Source of the DNA: Symsagittifera roscoffensis | Lineage: Eukaryota; Xenacoelomorpha; Acoela; Convolutidae | DNA length: 64,000 nt | Assembly: GCF_963678635.1 (NCBI RefSeq) | Contig: NW_026971193.1 | Span: 18,001 to 82,000, forward strand | Direction: 5' to 3' | Made by a program: the position numbers and the translations under genes | Shown: in pieces, positions 25,298-36,987 of the stretch | Position numbering within the stretch: the first letter of the stretch is position 1 | Layout: every line of letters begins with the position of its first letter | The notes under the pieces: generated by a model | What the model saw: the letters and a program-made list of their open reading frames with translations, nothing else | Told to the model about the DNA's origin: nothing | Database searches by the model: none

Positions 25298-28200
25298 GTG
25301 ATCCTGACTAGTGTGAAACCGGAGTTGAAAGTAGGAGGAACGTTTCAGACGAGAACCTTCCTAGCACCCTTCGGCTGTGAGGAAATCAAAGTGGTCCATG
25401 GAGAAGAGGAAGATGGATCGGCCGGCACACTGGTCATACCGAAATTTCCGGAAGGGGCCGACAAGGAAAGGCAAGGTCTCTCAAGCTCGAAGAAGGATAT
25501 GTCGGAAGGAGATGACGGTCAGGGAGGAAGCCGTCAAGCGGAAGAAAGCAAGCAACAAGATGCAAGTCAATCTGGTGGGGAAGACGACAGGGAATCGACT
25601 AGAGGAGTATCCAGGCTGGATTTCAATATCTTCAGTGATCTTGAGAACAACGCGGTTACGTTGGCGGCGACTGAGCCAGCGGATGGAGGCATTTCGACAC
25701 TGGAACCTCCGTCAGCCTTTACAGAAATGAAACGGAATTTGCCGGAGAGCAGCTCTCCTGGCAATTCGAGAAATAACGAACAAAGAATCCTTATGGAATC
25801 ACCTAGGAGAAGAAGAATAGAGGGCCCAGCCAGAGTACCTTTCCTGGGAACGTTGCCCGAAGAAGAGTGGGAAGTACATCACCGAGACCATGAAAGTAGG
25901 ACGGGATGTAGATTGGACAGAGTGGCGTTCATGGAAGAAGTCTGGACAGTGGTTCAGAGCTATGGGACCCAGTCCATTTTAAAAATAGGTCTCAACCGAC
26001 CATTGATGCGGGCAGTTCTTGACAAACTTGATGAGTGTGAAGGGAGATTGAGTGAGTTGTTGATTGACTCAGCCACTGATGAAAGTGAGGCGAACTCTCC
26101 CATCAAGATGACACCGCAGGATGGTAAAGGAGAGGAAGGTGTATCTGTCAAGAACCAGGAGGGGAACGATGCGATCCAAATTGGTGATTGATTAGATCAA
26201 TGAGATGAAGATTAAGTTAGGCAGCAAGGTGATGCCGAGGAGAGTAGGAAAGATGAAGGTGGATTCAGAGATATCAATAAAAGCTGTCAATTCAGCGAAA
26301 CGAAAACGAGTCGAAGAGGCCATGGATTTGGGACAAGGTGATTATCAATTACCTGGCACGAACAGAATGTTGACCGATGTAGCGATGGTGCCACCCATTC
26401 TCATGGGAGGGATAAAGTCGACAGGTTACAAATCCAAAAGGAGTGACCGCACTCTGACTGGAGCAACCTTAGAAATGGAAATACTTAGCCAATGTGGAGA
26501 AAGCACGATGAAAGACTTTAAACCATCTCCCATGAACCACGGAAAGGGAAGTGTCGCAGGAAAACTAGTACCAGTGGAGTATAACCGACTGACAGTGTCG
26601 GAGACTGTGTCAATAGATGAACCCGCCGGTGGATACATGGAGATGTTAGAATACCGAATGTCGGCTAGAGGGTATGTGATGGCCATGGAAGGTTATCTGG
26701 AGACAATGTTGCGAGGCACCACCCTCAAGCAGAAGGCGTATGGGACTTTAGCGTCATCCGAGATGCAGGCAGAAACGATCGAGCAGTTAGTGAGCCTTCC
26801 ATGGAAAGCAGTGGTGTTGAAGTACTTCGAAGAGGAAATGAGGACTACGCCGAGAATGCACGCTCTCATGGCAGTACCTTACGTGAGAACCGAAATACAA
26901 TTGAGGTTCGCCTGGTGCATGATGGGATTAACTCGCGGGGATTATGACTCAGAAGAAAGGAAAAGGTCAAAAGAAGAAAAAGTATTCCTGATGACGAACC
27001 TGAGGGATCTGATAATCCAGGAAGGAATGGCAGTAGCGTGCGCGAAGCGGAGAGATGCTCTCTGTTTCATTCGATTCCTGATAGAGCAGATTTCAGTACC
27101 AGCATTGAACACCTGTGCCAACATGTTGAGGGAGGGCGATGAACGAGCAAAAGCCTTACTCTTGCTAGCACTGCTGGAGATGCATCAAAGCAAGCCGATG
27201 AGGGTGAATATGAAAGAACCTGAGGAATTAGAGCCCATGAGAAAGATAGACGAAATCAGGAGATTTTCAAACAAGGAGCTGAGACAAACTGAAGAATCTT
27301 TGGGGGCACTACCGAAATCCAGTGAGTACTGTGGACCGATCAAGAAGAAGTCGTACAGCTACGGGATAGCGTACAACCCTTTCCTGAGTGAAGACATACC
27401 CGATTGCTTCTTCGATTACGAGCAGGCAGTGTTGCTTAGATTCTGGACGTCGAGGATTGTAACGATTAAGAGCGCTAATAATCTACAGACCAAATTGGGA
27501 CTGGTCTTGGAAGAAGAGGTGACTGCACCTTCCGTACCAAAATCCGACAAAAGAGTGGAGTTTGGGTTGGGCTTCTCAGATGAACTACTGAGAACGAGCT
27601 TGATGGTAGTGTGGGAACTGATGAGACCATCATGGTGTCCTAGTCCCAATGCTGACTCGATATTACGGGCGACACAAGATGTGCAGAGGGAGCTGAACGC
27701 AGACTGTAATCAGCGTGACCTTAATATCATATATAATGTGATGATAACAGCCTCTAGGAGCAACGGGGAAGACAAAGTGGAGTTGCCTGGCTGGGGACCA
27801 GAGGACTGGGTCAAACCTGGTGGCTGTCTGGCGGAAATCTGTGGACTGGAAGGTCATGTTTGTGGAGGTGACCCTAGAGAGACAACACAAGCAATTGACG
27901 ATATTGTTTGGAAATGTCGTGATGAAAGCAAGGACGGAAACGGAACTGATCTCAGATTGCCATGGAGGAACCGAGGTGAGTCTAGTGACTACACTAGGAT
28001 TCTACAGCATGTTTGGTTCTTTAGAGTCACTGTTGAACCTAGAACAGAAACATGAGATGGTCACAGCCATCAGTGTAGAAGTGTTCCCAGGAGTTCTGCA
28101 AACTGAGCAAAAGTACGTAGGAAAATGGTGGGAAGCGATCGAGACGAATGAACATCAGACATAGTGAGTCTTATTGTAGACCATCAGGAGCACGATATTT

Positions 28201-29288
28201 GGTGGGATCGACATTGGCTCCAATGTGCAAGAGTAGATACCCGGTGCATTTCGTGGCTGTGGATGTAAAGAGTACGAGAACAACCGTGGATCAAGCCTTC
28301 TCAGTGCCAAAGTGTGTGCGATTAACCAGAATGTCCGAAAAATCTTACGAGTTGCTATGTAAGATATTCTCAGCAGTTCCAGAGAGAACAAGGGAGGAGT
28401 TGGAATCGATACTGGCAAGGACGTGAGTGGGAACTTCAGTGACTTTGAAAGACAGAAACAGAGAGGATCAACCGTTACAGATTACAATACAGTAGACGAG
28501 AATGATGAAGCCCACCGAGTGATGATGGAAGTGGAACCGTTACTGGAAGCTTCGGGAAAACGCAATTGGAGGAGCATCATGTTGACACATGACGAGTTTC
28601 CCTGCCACTGCTTGCTGCAGACCTGGTGGCATCCCGAGCGTAGTAATATGGTGTTGATCTGGGACTCTGGAGAGCTGCTCTCCATGGGTTTACCAGACTC
28701 ATCACAGCCCATAACAATAGTGATAGTGGGAGCTATGATGGCGATACGATGGCTGGAAGCTCATGTGAGAGAGAACAATAGACAGGAAGCGCCAACGAGA
28801 GAACAGTTGCAGAAATTGGATTGTCTAAAAGATTCAAGAAGACGATTGATGCCATGGTTCAGAGCTAACATGACTGCATGGTTGTACGAAAATGCCAAAA
28901 AGCACATGTCGAAGCACGGCAGGGTGTACAGTGGATATCAGCTGGACATTGGAGCAGGAGCTTTCAAGCGAGCTTTCGTGACTCATCGGAATGCAGTGAC
29001 CACATCGCTGTAAAAAGAATTTCCAGGACAAGTGAACGTAGTGGAAAAGAGAAGGAAGAGATGTTGAAGGAAGATTTGGAGAGAAACGTGACGTTGTGTC
29101 TCCACAACAGCTTCTGCAGGAACAGAGAGTCTAACGTGGATCCTCTACCTTGTTGCAAACAGAAGGTAGAAGAGCAGAAGTGTTGGAAGACTGCTTCCAA
29201 CAGCGTCAGAATAGCTAACGATGTGTTGCAAGACACAGAAACTGAAATTGCAGAGTCAGTGTCACAGGAGGAAGAGATGGAACATTGA
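25298..29288 (+). pseudogene. ORF5, copy A second copy
   Basis: Longer version of ORF5 than the first copy. It is open across the place where copy B has TAG (A reads through near 27229) and keeps the natural C-terminus ending in MEH at 29286. Breaks: frameshift near 26150-26191, a stop at 28053-28055 after a gap near 27885, frameshifts near 28147 and 28420, a deletion of about 85 bp near 28833-28850, and TAA at 29011-29013. No domain is recognised. It is useful as evidence that ORF5 was once a single open frame. Confidence 0.8.
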
Positions 29289-30123
29289 CAAATGGTCGAG
29301 AGAACAAGATATAAAAAGAAAGGAAATTAGAAGAATTTAGAAGTTTTAGAACTTCTAAACGACGAAAAGAAGGGAAACAAAGGAGTGACGAAGAGGAAGA
29401 AGTAAAAACTCAGAATTGTTTTATGTGTGTGAAAAAACTCAAGTGAGAAAGCAAGCAACCAAGTTGTAATTGAAAACTGAAACATTTAGTTGAGCTTTGA
29501 ACATTAAAGAATTTGTTGCATTTATAAATTTGCATTTTGATTTTAGTTAGTGGCTTTAGAGACACTTACTTACTATTTATTTAGAAAGGCTTGAGTAGGG
29601 AGTATATTTAAATATTCCAGCCTGCATGACTGTTTTTAATCAACTAGGAGAACTGATCACTTTGTGGTGACATGAAAGACTTGGGTAATTTCTTGAAGAG
29701 GGAGATTGTTTCATTGTTGTTTTTAACCACAGAGTTTCTTAGTTTTAATATTCAGGACAATAACAAACAAGACTTCGGAAGGGAAGGAGCATAGTAGGAT
29801 AATTTTAGCTTGTTGGTTGGCAGGACTGTCCTGCAAACCAACATCTTTTAAAAATCTAGGAGAAAAAATTTTCAATCAGGGCATTGACATTGGAAGTCAG
29901 AAAAGATGTTTTTATCTTGGGTCATATCCTCAATGTGCAGATTAATGAAAGAATTTGGAGGCTATAGTGATGTAGTATGATGCCATTTGTATTCTGCAGT
30001 GAGTCGATGTGACGTGGATAAAAGTAATTTCGTGCATTTTGTAAATTCTGTTCGATGACACTGTAACCATTTTACGAACATTGCGAGATTCAATGAGGAC
30101 ATTGACCGGACTGTCCGGGAGTA
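29289..30123 (+). other. 3' untranslated region of copy A
   Basis: About 0.8 kb without ORFs, closely matching 56907-57722 in copy B. It ends with 'GTCCGGGAGTA' just before the LTR; the short purine run may be the polypurine tract. Confidence 0.7.
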
Positions 30124-31263
30124 TGTGACATTCGACCAGAATGCACCAAAATGCAGACGCAGCAATTTCGAGTTTTTAGCAGAGAACCTTCCGAATAGAC
30201 GGTTTTAAGAGATTAACAACGTTATTGGGACGATTAGTCAAACGGTGAAGGCTAGAATATTCTGGTGTTTCAAATTTTTAAATTTTCGAAGTATGACGTC
30301 ATATTTCTGAGAAACGTCAGAAAGGACCATTTTGGCAAAAAACCGAAATAAAACACAACAACAACATTAGTTGCGATAGCGATAACGACGAAAATTGTGA
30401 TTGGAAAACAACAAGAAAAAAACAGAAGTAACAGAGACAGCTCCGAGTTGCAACTATTGTGTCGCTACAATAGTGGCAAGGCCGTTGCGAACAACGGTGA
30501 AGGGTGGAAGACAGCCTTCCGGGAGGAAGATAAAGGTCTTATTACCCCGGAATCGAGAATCCAGAGGGGTCTCGGGACTGGAACTTTTATCATCTTATAC
30601 AAACGTTTTGCTTCCCTTTTATGTCCTGAATTGAATTTCATTAACATCTGAATTCATTTTGCTAGGATGAAAAGCTAGGAGTTGGGGGAAAGGGTTGATC
30701 CATCTTCGATGGAGATGATGATTTTTATCTACTGAACAAAAACAATAATAATTCAATAAATAGTAGTAGCCCTGTTTTTAGGAGTGACCTCGTAGTCTGG
30801 GGATACTGACACCTAGCCATGAGCTCACTATTTCTGCATGTAATCTAGTTAATATGAGTGTTTTGACCGAAGCCGAAAGCAGTAACGTTTTTGTCGACCC
30901 GATGTTAGAAAGACCACCGAAAGTACTGGCTTGGTAGAGACGGTGAAAAGCATGTAGAGCTCTGTTTACACGTTGGCCAGTCGTCTCAGAACCAGGCATT
31001 TCGGGTTCGGGTTCGGGTTTTCGGGTATCGGGTCGGGTTTTCGGGTTTTGAGACAAATTTCGGGTTTCGGGTCGGGTTTCGGGTTCAACAAATTTTCGGG
31101 TTCGGGTTCGGGTTCGGGTATTCAATTATGTCGGATTTCTAAAACCCGACTTTTGTTTGCTGTTTTCGGTTTCGACAAAAACTTTCCCAATTTTTCTTTT
31201 GTTTGAGGTTTTTTACTTTTTAAATTTTTATTTCTATTTCATTTCTGAACGCGATTGCATTGT

Positions 31264-33228
31264 ACGATGAAGGAAGAGGGGCGGAAATTTGAAACCAAAA
31301 ATCCAAAGTTGAAAGACAAGTTTCTGTGTGGTTTCATTGACAAGAAGAAAACAGAAGCGCGGAAGTGCGTTCGTTGCAAAAGTAAAAAGAGTCAAACGGT
31401 GAAGGCTAGAATATTCTGGTGTTTCAAATTTCTAAATTTTCGAAGTATGACGTCATATTTCTGAGAAACGTCAGAAAGGACCATTTTGGCAAAAAACTGA
31501 AATAAAACACAACAACAACATTAGTTGCGATAGCGATAACGACGAAAATTGTGATTGGAAAACAACAAGAAAAAAACAGAAGTAACAGAGACAGCTCCGA
31601 GTTGCAACTATTGTGTCGCTACAATAGTGGCAAGGCCGTTGCGAACAACGGTGAAGGGTGGAAGTCGTCTCAGAAAGTTAGTCTTGGTTCCACCCTTCAT
31701 GTAAAAAGAGCAATACGTCAGCTCTTGAAAGGCACATTAGCAGCTGCACTTCCACTGAGTCGGAAGATGTAAATCAAATTTCCATAAGAAAATTTCTGAA
31801 CTCGAATACTGAAAAGTTTACTTTCCATTCCCAATTCGTATATCTTGACAATGTGTCAGTAACAAAAGTTAGCAGTTCCCCTCGCTTCAAGAAACTGTTT
31901 CAAAAGTCTGGCCTAGCTGTACCAACTTATGATGATCTCAATCGGACACTTAATGCCAAATACTTCGAGCGCATAGATCTCATTAGGAAATTACTAGAGG
32001 GGAAAGAGAAGTTAGTCTTGGCTCTAGACAAATGGACGAACAATCATCACGAAAAATGTATTGGTGTCTATGTGTATCAAAAAGGCAAGAGCATTTTTCT
32101 TGGATTAATTAATTACGATTTTTCATGTGGCGCAAAGGAGATGAAAAAATATACAAAAGAACTCCTTGCCAAGTTTGGCATCGCAAAAGAAAGACTCGCA
32201 TGTGTGATGTCCGACTGGGGTTCGGACATGGTCAAGTTTTGCCGTATAATGAAGCTGGCTCATGTGCCTTGCCTGGCACATGTAATCAATCTGATTGTAA
32301 AAAAGTTGATAAACGCCAGTTTGATTCATGATGATGCTATTGAAACCGACAATGAAGTTGCTATTCAAACGGATGAAGAGATAGTGATTCAGAATGAAGA
32401 TAGCAACAACGAGAACGACACCGACGAGGCCGATGAAGACTTTGACACATTGAATCCCGTAGCATCGAACCGTTTGATTTTTCCAATTTTGTGAATCAAA
32501 TACGACAAGCTGTAAAAAACATCCGCACACCCAACAATAATGCAACCTTCATGTTTATGCAAAAACAGTTCCAGAAATCAGAACTAGATGTTGTCCTTGA
32601 CAACGAAACACGATGGAACTCCACTTATTTGATGCTAGAACGTTTTCTCAAACTTCGCGGGTCAGTGGAAAAGTTTTACCACGAACGACGTTTTGATTGG
32701 CAACATTTAGACTGTGTAGTTAAGGTGTTGAAACCATTTTACGAAGTAACACTAGAGCTGCAAAAGAAAGAAATACCGAAGGACTTTGACTTCTATCTCA
32801 AGACCGTCGAATATGTGCGAACATTTGTCGAACGTGAAAGTGGTTTGGAGATGGTCCGTGACGACACGTTACAACTACTTGACAAATGGTGTGGTTCCAA
32901 AAACGCAGTTGTCTAGGCGTTTAACAAACGCGGTAAATTATACAAGTGGTTGGCGAAAGAAATTGATGACAATATTGAAAACTTGCAACAGACCGAGCAT
33001 ACTTATGCAACGCCAACTTCTTTCAAAGACTTCTTACAACTTGAAAGGGCAGTTGGACCAAAAGAGGAACAAATACGAAGAACATTGAGACAAATTCCCG
33101 CAACAAATTCTGACATTGAGAGAGCGTTCAGTTATGCAAAGTACTTGAAGAAGGATATTCAATCGCGACTTAAGACGGAGAATTTTACACGCAACGTGTT
33201 CTTGAAACTCACCGAGGAATGCGTTTAA
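31264..33228 (+). pseudogene. hAT transposase, broken
   Basis: Catalyses cut-and-paste transposition in intact relatives. Visible parts: N-terminal half of a BED zinc finger (31264-31389, with the CVRCK pair), then after a foreign insert the rest (31676 on). The RNase-H-like core follows with 'LALDKW' (first Asp, near 32020), 'VMSDWGSDM' (second Asp, near 32210) and 'CLAHVINL'. The 'DNETRWNST' block lies near 32600, and the C-terminal dimerisation block ('PATNSDIERAFS...') near 33095-33170. Breaks: insert at 31390-31675, TAA before 31773, a frameshift near 32460-32490, TAG at 32914-32916, and an apparent gap after it. It is inactive as it stands; the intact parts suggest fairly recent decay. 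Confidence 0.85.
31390..31675 (+). repeat. LTR filler DNA inside the hAT transposase
   Basis: 31390-31664 equals 30236-30510 of the surrounding 3' LTR with about two differences, and 31665-31675 equals 30981-30991, the 11 bases next to and within the target duplication. It matches the 3' LTR of A, not the 5' LTR (for example 'aacaacaagaaaa' and 'gaagtaacagagacag'), so it was copied from the host site after insertion. Confidence 0.85.
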
Positions 33229-33687
33229 TACGTACTTGTACGTTCCCATTTCATAATAATACAGCTTTATATTTCCGTTGAACTTTTTTGTTTTCTATAT
33301 ACATTCCCATTTTAATACACATTTATTGCATAAATATTGTTTTTACAGCTATTTTTATTGTTCACTGTAAAAGAAAGTTACACTCTAAAAACGCATCAAA
33401 TTTATTGCGTCAACGTTCATACCATTTAATCTACCTGAAAATCGGGCATGTCGGGTATCGGGTCGGGTAATCGGGTTTTGAGATCTTTTTCGGGTTTTGG
33501 GCCGGGTTTCGGGTTTGAAATGAATGTCGGGTTCGGGTTCGGGTTTGAAGAAACCGTCGGGTTCGGGTTCGGGTTTTAGCTTATCGGGTAATCGGGTTTC
33601 GGGTTTGAAAAATGTCGGGTCCCAAAATGCCTGCTCAGAACCCATCTTTATTTTCCGTCGATATGTATCTTACGGGCGAATGTTACA

Positions 33688-34066
33688 GAGCTTATGGCGG
33701 GGTCTCAAAATCCCCAGACCACGAGGTCACTCCTAAAAACAGGACTACTACTTATATACTATTTTACTACTGTTTTTGTTCAGTAGATAAAAATCATCAC
33801 CTTCATCGAAGATGGATCAGCATTTTCCCTTAACTCCTAGCTTCTCATTGTCTGAAAATGAATTAAGATGTTAATTGAATTCAACTCAGGACATCTCCAA
33901 GAAGCTAAAAGTTTATAAAACACAGTTTGAGTTCTCCTCCCGAGACCCCCACGATTTCTGGAGTCCGAAGAAATAACGCTCTTATTTTTTTCAGGAAGGC
34001 TGTACACACCGTCGCAACACCCTTCCTAATTCTCGGGATTCGGGTTGTAACGACTAGCGGTACATT
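33688..34066 (-). mobile_element. outer LTR C, fragment 2 of 3
   Basis: Reverse-orientation LTR sequence: the complement of 'gtgacctcgtggtctggggat', 'ctgaacaaaaac' and 'gatccatcttcgatgg' is readable. It starts with the GAG shared with 3923-3925 and ends with ATT at 34064-34066, which reappears at 58651. No gene is present. Confidence 0.85.
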
Positions 34067-34993
34067 TGTGACATTCGACCAGAATGGCCAAAATGCAATC
34101 TCTGCAGAATTCGGAATTTTAGCAGTAAGCCATCCGGATTGGTGGTTTTTAAGAACTAAGGGCGTTATTGGAACGTTTAGCCAAACGGTGAGGGCTGGAA
34201 TATTCTAGTATTTTAAAATTTCAAAAATTCGAATGATGGCGTCACATTTCTGAGAAATGCTGAAACGGCCATTTTAACAAAAAATGAGAGAAGAAACACA
34301 ACAACATTAGTTGCGCTGACGAGAACAACTTTATCGAAATTGAAGAAATCGGAATTGAAGAAAACGACAACGAATTACAGAGAACGTTCCGAGTTGCAAC
34401 TATTGTGCTGCTACAATAGTTGCAAGGCCGTTGCGAGCAACGGTGAAGGGTAAGAAATCAGCCTTCCGGATTGGGAAGAAATCGAGATCCACGGGCTTGA
34501 TTCACCGGATTCAAGAATCCGGAAGGGTCTCGGGACGGAAAACTTTTATTGACTCGTGTGAACTTTTAGCATCCTGTCATGTCCTGACTTGAATTTAATT
34601 GATATTTGGATTAGTTTTGACAAGGATGAGGTGCTAGGAGTTGGGGGAAAGGGTTGATCCATCTTCGATGGAGATGATGATTTTTATCTACTGAACAAAA
34701 ACAATAGTAATATAATAAGTAGTAGCCCTGTTTTTAGGAGTGACCTCGTGGTCTGGGATACTGAGACCCAGCCATGAGCTCACTATTTGCATGTAATTAA
34801 GTTAATTTGAGCGTTCTGGTCGAAGCCGGAGAACAGTAACGTTTTTGTCGACCCGATGTTGGAAAGACCACCGAAAAGTACTGGCTTGGTAGAGACGGTG
34901 AAAAGCATGCAAAGCTCTGTTTAGACGCTAGCCAGTCGTCTTAAGACTTAGTTTTGTTATCCGTCGATATGTATCTTCCGGGCGAATGTTACA
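34067..34993 (+). repeat. 5' LTR of copy B
   Basis: 927 bp, ends TGTGACATTCG and CGAATGTTACA (inverted with one mismatch). About 99% identical to 57723-58650. It differs from LTR A in long blocks (for example 34300-34380), although the internal genes of A and B are very similar. Confidence 0.93.
34394..34443 (+). promoter_or_regulatory. tandem stem-loops in LTR B
   Basis: First hairpin: TTGCAACTATTGT paired perfectly with its complement around GCTGCT (34394-34425). Second: CCGTTGC-GA-GCAACGG (34428-34443). The same elements occur in the 3' LTR near 58050-58100. In LTR C the equivalent stem is GTTGTAACGA/TCGTTACAAC, that is, changed on both sides with pairing kept. Confidence 0.75.
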
Positions 34994-35005
34994 TACATGT
35001 TTTTA

Positions 35006-35020
35006 TGGCGCTCCTGGGTG
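35006..35020 (+). promoter_or_regulatory. candidate primer binding site (copy B)
   Basis: TGGCGCTCCTGGGTG, 12 nt after the 5' LTR, resembles the complement of a tRNA-Asn 3' end (discriminator G then CCA). This is the expected place for minus-strand priming, though a 12-nt offset is slightly long. Confidence 0.45.
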
Positions 35021-36987
35021 TTATTCTTTTTAACATCATGACCGGCAGAACCGTTAACGAGCACTCCGCGCCGAGCGGATGCTCACATTAACGCCCTTAT
35101 TAGGCCTAAACCGCCGGGGCGGAAGGGTAGTTCGGAACGCGGAGGCCTTCCGGATTGCCGTGAATAGTTTTTTAACCTAGTTAAGACCGAAAATTCACGA
35201 ACCAGGAAGGGTGGGGGGATCGGCCGTCCCCTCGTCCCCTGAGTGGTTTGTGACCAAAAACACTTAAAGATATAAGTAAAACTAAACAAAAAGTAGTATA
35301 GTACCCAAGAAAAACAAAAAAATTAAAAAATAACCGAAAAAACCAAAAACAGTAAAAAAGTAAAAAATCAGTAGAAATCATCCCCCCAGACAAGATGTGA
35401 TCCAACCCCCCCGTTTGTTTTTGATAGATATATTGTTGTTACAGGCATTTATATCAGTCAGGATCGTTACGATCAGTTTTGTAGCCCGTTTGTGAGGCTT
35501 GTATTGTAGGGTTATTTGAGCATTTAAGCACGTTAATGATAAATTGCGCTCAATCCGGAAGGGTCAGCTGATTTGCGCTCAATTCGGAAGGGTCTTGGGT
35601 GAAGACCGATCCGGCAAGCAGTACAAGGAGCAACAAGAAGGGGCTCAACGACAACAACAATCGACTGTTGGGTATCGTTAACAAGTTTTGTAGCCCTTTT
35701 TGGTACAAAAAGTAAAATAGTAACCTGTGGGGGGCTCGACAGTGCTGCACTGTAGTGAACCTTCACCGAACTGCGAATATCCGAGTTAAGCACCTTAATT
35801 CGGACAATAAACAAACCCGGAGGGGTATAGTATTACTAATATTATTACTTATATAGCCTATATTAATAGTCTTATATTGTTTTTCAGCGAAAAACAACGA
35901 AAACAGACCGGTTTTTAAGGTCAAAATAGCGATATTTTGATCCCCCCACAAATCGCGATTTTTGAGATATTGATATTTTTTGAAACGGAAAAAAGCGCTA
36001 AGTTAGTGTGTTACATCGTAACTGCACTACTGTAATAAGTAGAACCGGTTAACTTTAGTTCGGAAGTGGTTGGAACTAGTTTGGTACCAAAAACCAAATT
36101 TTCCCATTTTTTGATAGTAAGAAACACTATAAAATCATAAAATTTTTTGAAATCTTTGAGTTAGGACAGTAAAAATAGTTGTTCGGACAACGTCCACTAG
36201 TGAATCTACGAGTTTTAAAACCCGCTACCCGAAAGCCTTCCGGGTTGCAGAGAAATCGAACATTTGGTGGATTCATCAATCCGGAGGGGTCCAGGTAGCA
36301 TAGTTTTTCGAAAATTTTTTCTGCAAAAGCGTTTTAGATCGGGTCTTTTGCATTGAACTAGAAGAGTATAGGCCTTCTGAGCTCAGATCAATAATTTTTA
36401 GGTCGGAAGGACCAGATTTGCGGAAAAGTTAGGCGGAACCTATAAGAGAGAAAATTTTTGAGTTTGAAAAAAAGACGTTTTGGTTAATAACTTTGGAACT
36501 ACAGAGCATATCGAGTTGATCTTGGTACCAATAGATCAGAGATTTGCTGAGCTTACTGACAGGATTGGGAAATTTCCCGGAAAAACGAGCGTGAAAATTT
36601 TTTGAGATTGTTTTTTAGCAAAATTACACAAATCCGGAGGGGTACACCCTTCACGTTTTATAAATTTTTCTGAAAAACCCTTATACCCCTACCAAAAGTT
36701 GATAGCGATTGAACTAAGTAACTTAGGACAGTTCTAGACAAAAAGGGGGGGGCTGAAGGCACAAGACAACCATAATAGAGTCGAAATTAGGCAAGTGATA
36801 AGACCCTTCACCGTTAGTGTGAATTGTCAAATAAGTGCCTTAACTTCAATCCGGAGGGGTCTAGGAAAGTACCCTATACCCTTCCCAGTTAATTCAAACA
36901 GCATAAAAGCAACGCAGAACGTATCCGGAGGGGTATAAGCTGAAATTAAGAAAACTACGAAAAGCTACTTTGACAGAGCTAAGGGCT

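Larger units (their letters stand above)
30993..33633 (+). mobile_element. hAT DNA transposon (2,641 bp)
   Basis: Terminal inverted repeats CAGGCATTTCGGG and CAGGCATTTTGGG (one mismatch in 13) sit inside a perfect 8-bp duplication. Both ends carry about 120 bp of TCGGGT/TTCGGG-rich subterminal repeats (31003-31135 and 33440-33620). These repeats lie in the same orientation at the two ends rather than mirrored. The interior holds a broken hAT transposase and a fragment of the host LTR. It inserted after copy A was in place. Confidence 0.92.
30985..33641. repeat. 8-bp target site duplication of the hAT element
   Basis: CTCAGAAC occurs at 30985-30992 and at 33634-33641, directly flanking the element. 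An 8-bp duplication is the hallmark of hAT transposases. Confidence 0.9.
3926..33687 (+). mobile_element. giant Ty3/gypsy retrotransposon, copy A (rearranged)
   Basis: Bounded by LTRs starting TGTGAC and ending GTTACA, with a GAG duplication at 3923-3925 and 33688-33690. It carries the same leader and gag-pol-macro order as copy B but is heavily rearranged. It has many stops and frameshifts, a tandem array of a 1,527-bp chimeric unit (14935-19488), loss of accessory ORF2-4, a tandem duplication of the macro-ORF5 region, and a 2.64-kb hAT element in its 3' LTR. It cannot be autonomous. All gene remnants are on the plus strand. Confidence 0.9.
30124..33687 (+). repeat. 3' LTR of copy A, split by hAT insertion
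   Basis: LTR sequence runs from TGTGACATTCG at 30124 to 30992 and resumes at 33642, ending GTTACA at 33687. The interruption is the hAT element 30993-33633, with the 8-bp target duplication counted on each side. Immediately after the LTR, GAG (33688-33690) repeats the GAG before the 5' LTR. Confidence 0.9.

Noticed and set aside
31003-31135. GGGTTC repeats as interstitial telomere sequence
   Set aside because: They lie inside the hAT terminal repeats and are mixed with other TCGGGT variants, so they fit subterminal transposase-binding repeats.
34311-34345. CTGACGAG...CGAAA in LTR B resembling a hammerhead ribozyme core
   Set aside because: Stem II would have only two pairs, no convincing stem I/III or cleavage site is visible, and LTR A lacks the motif.
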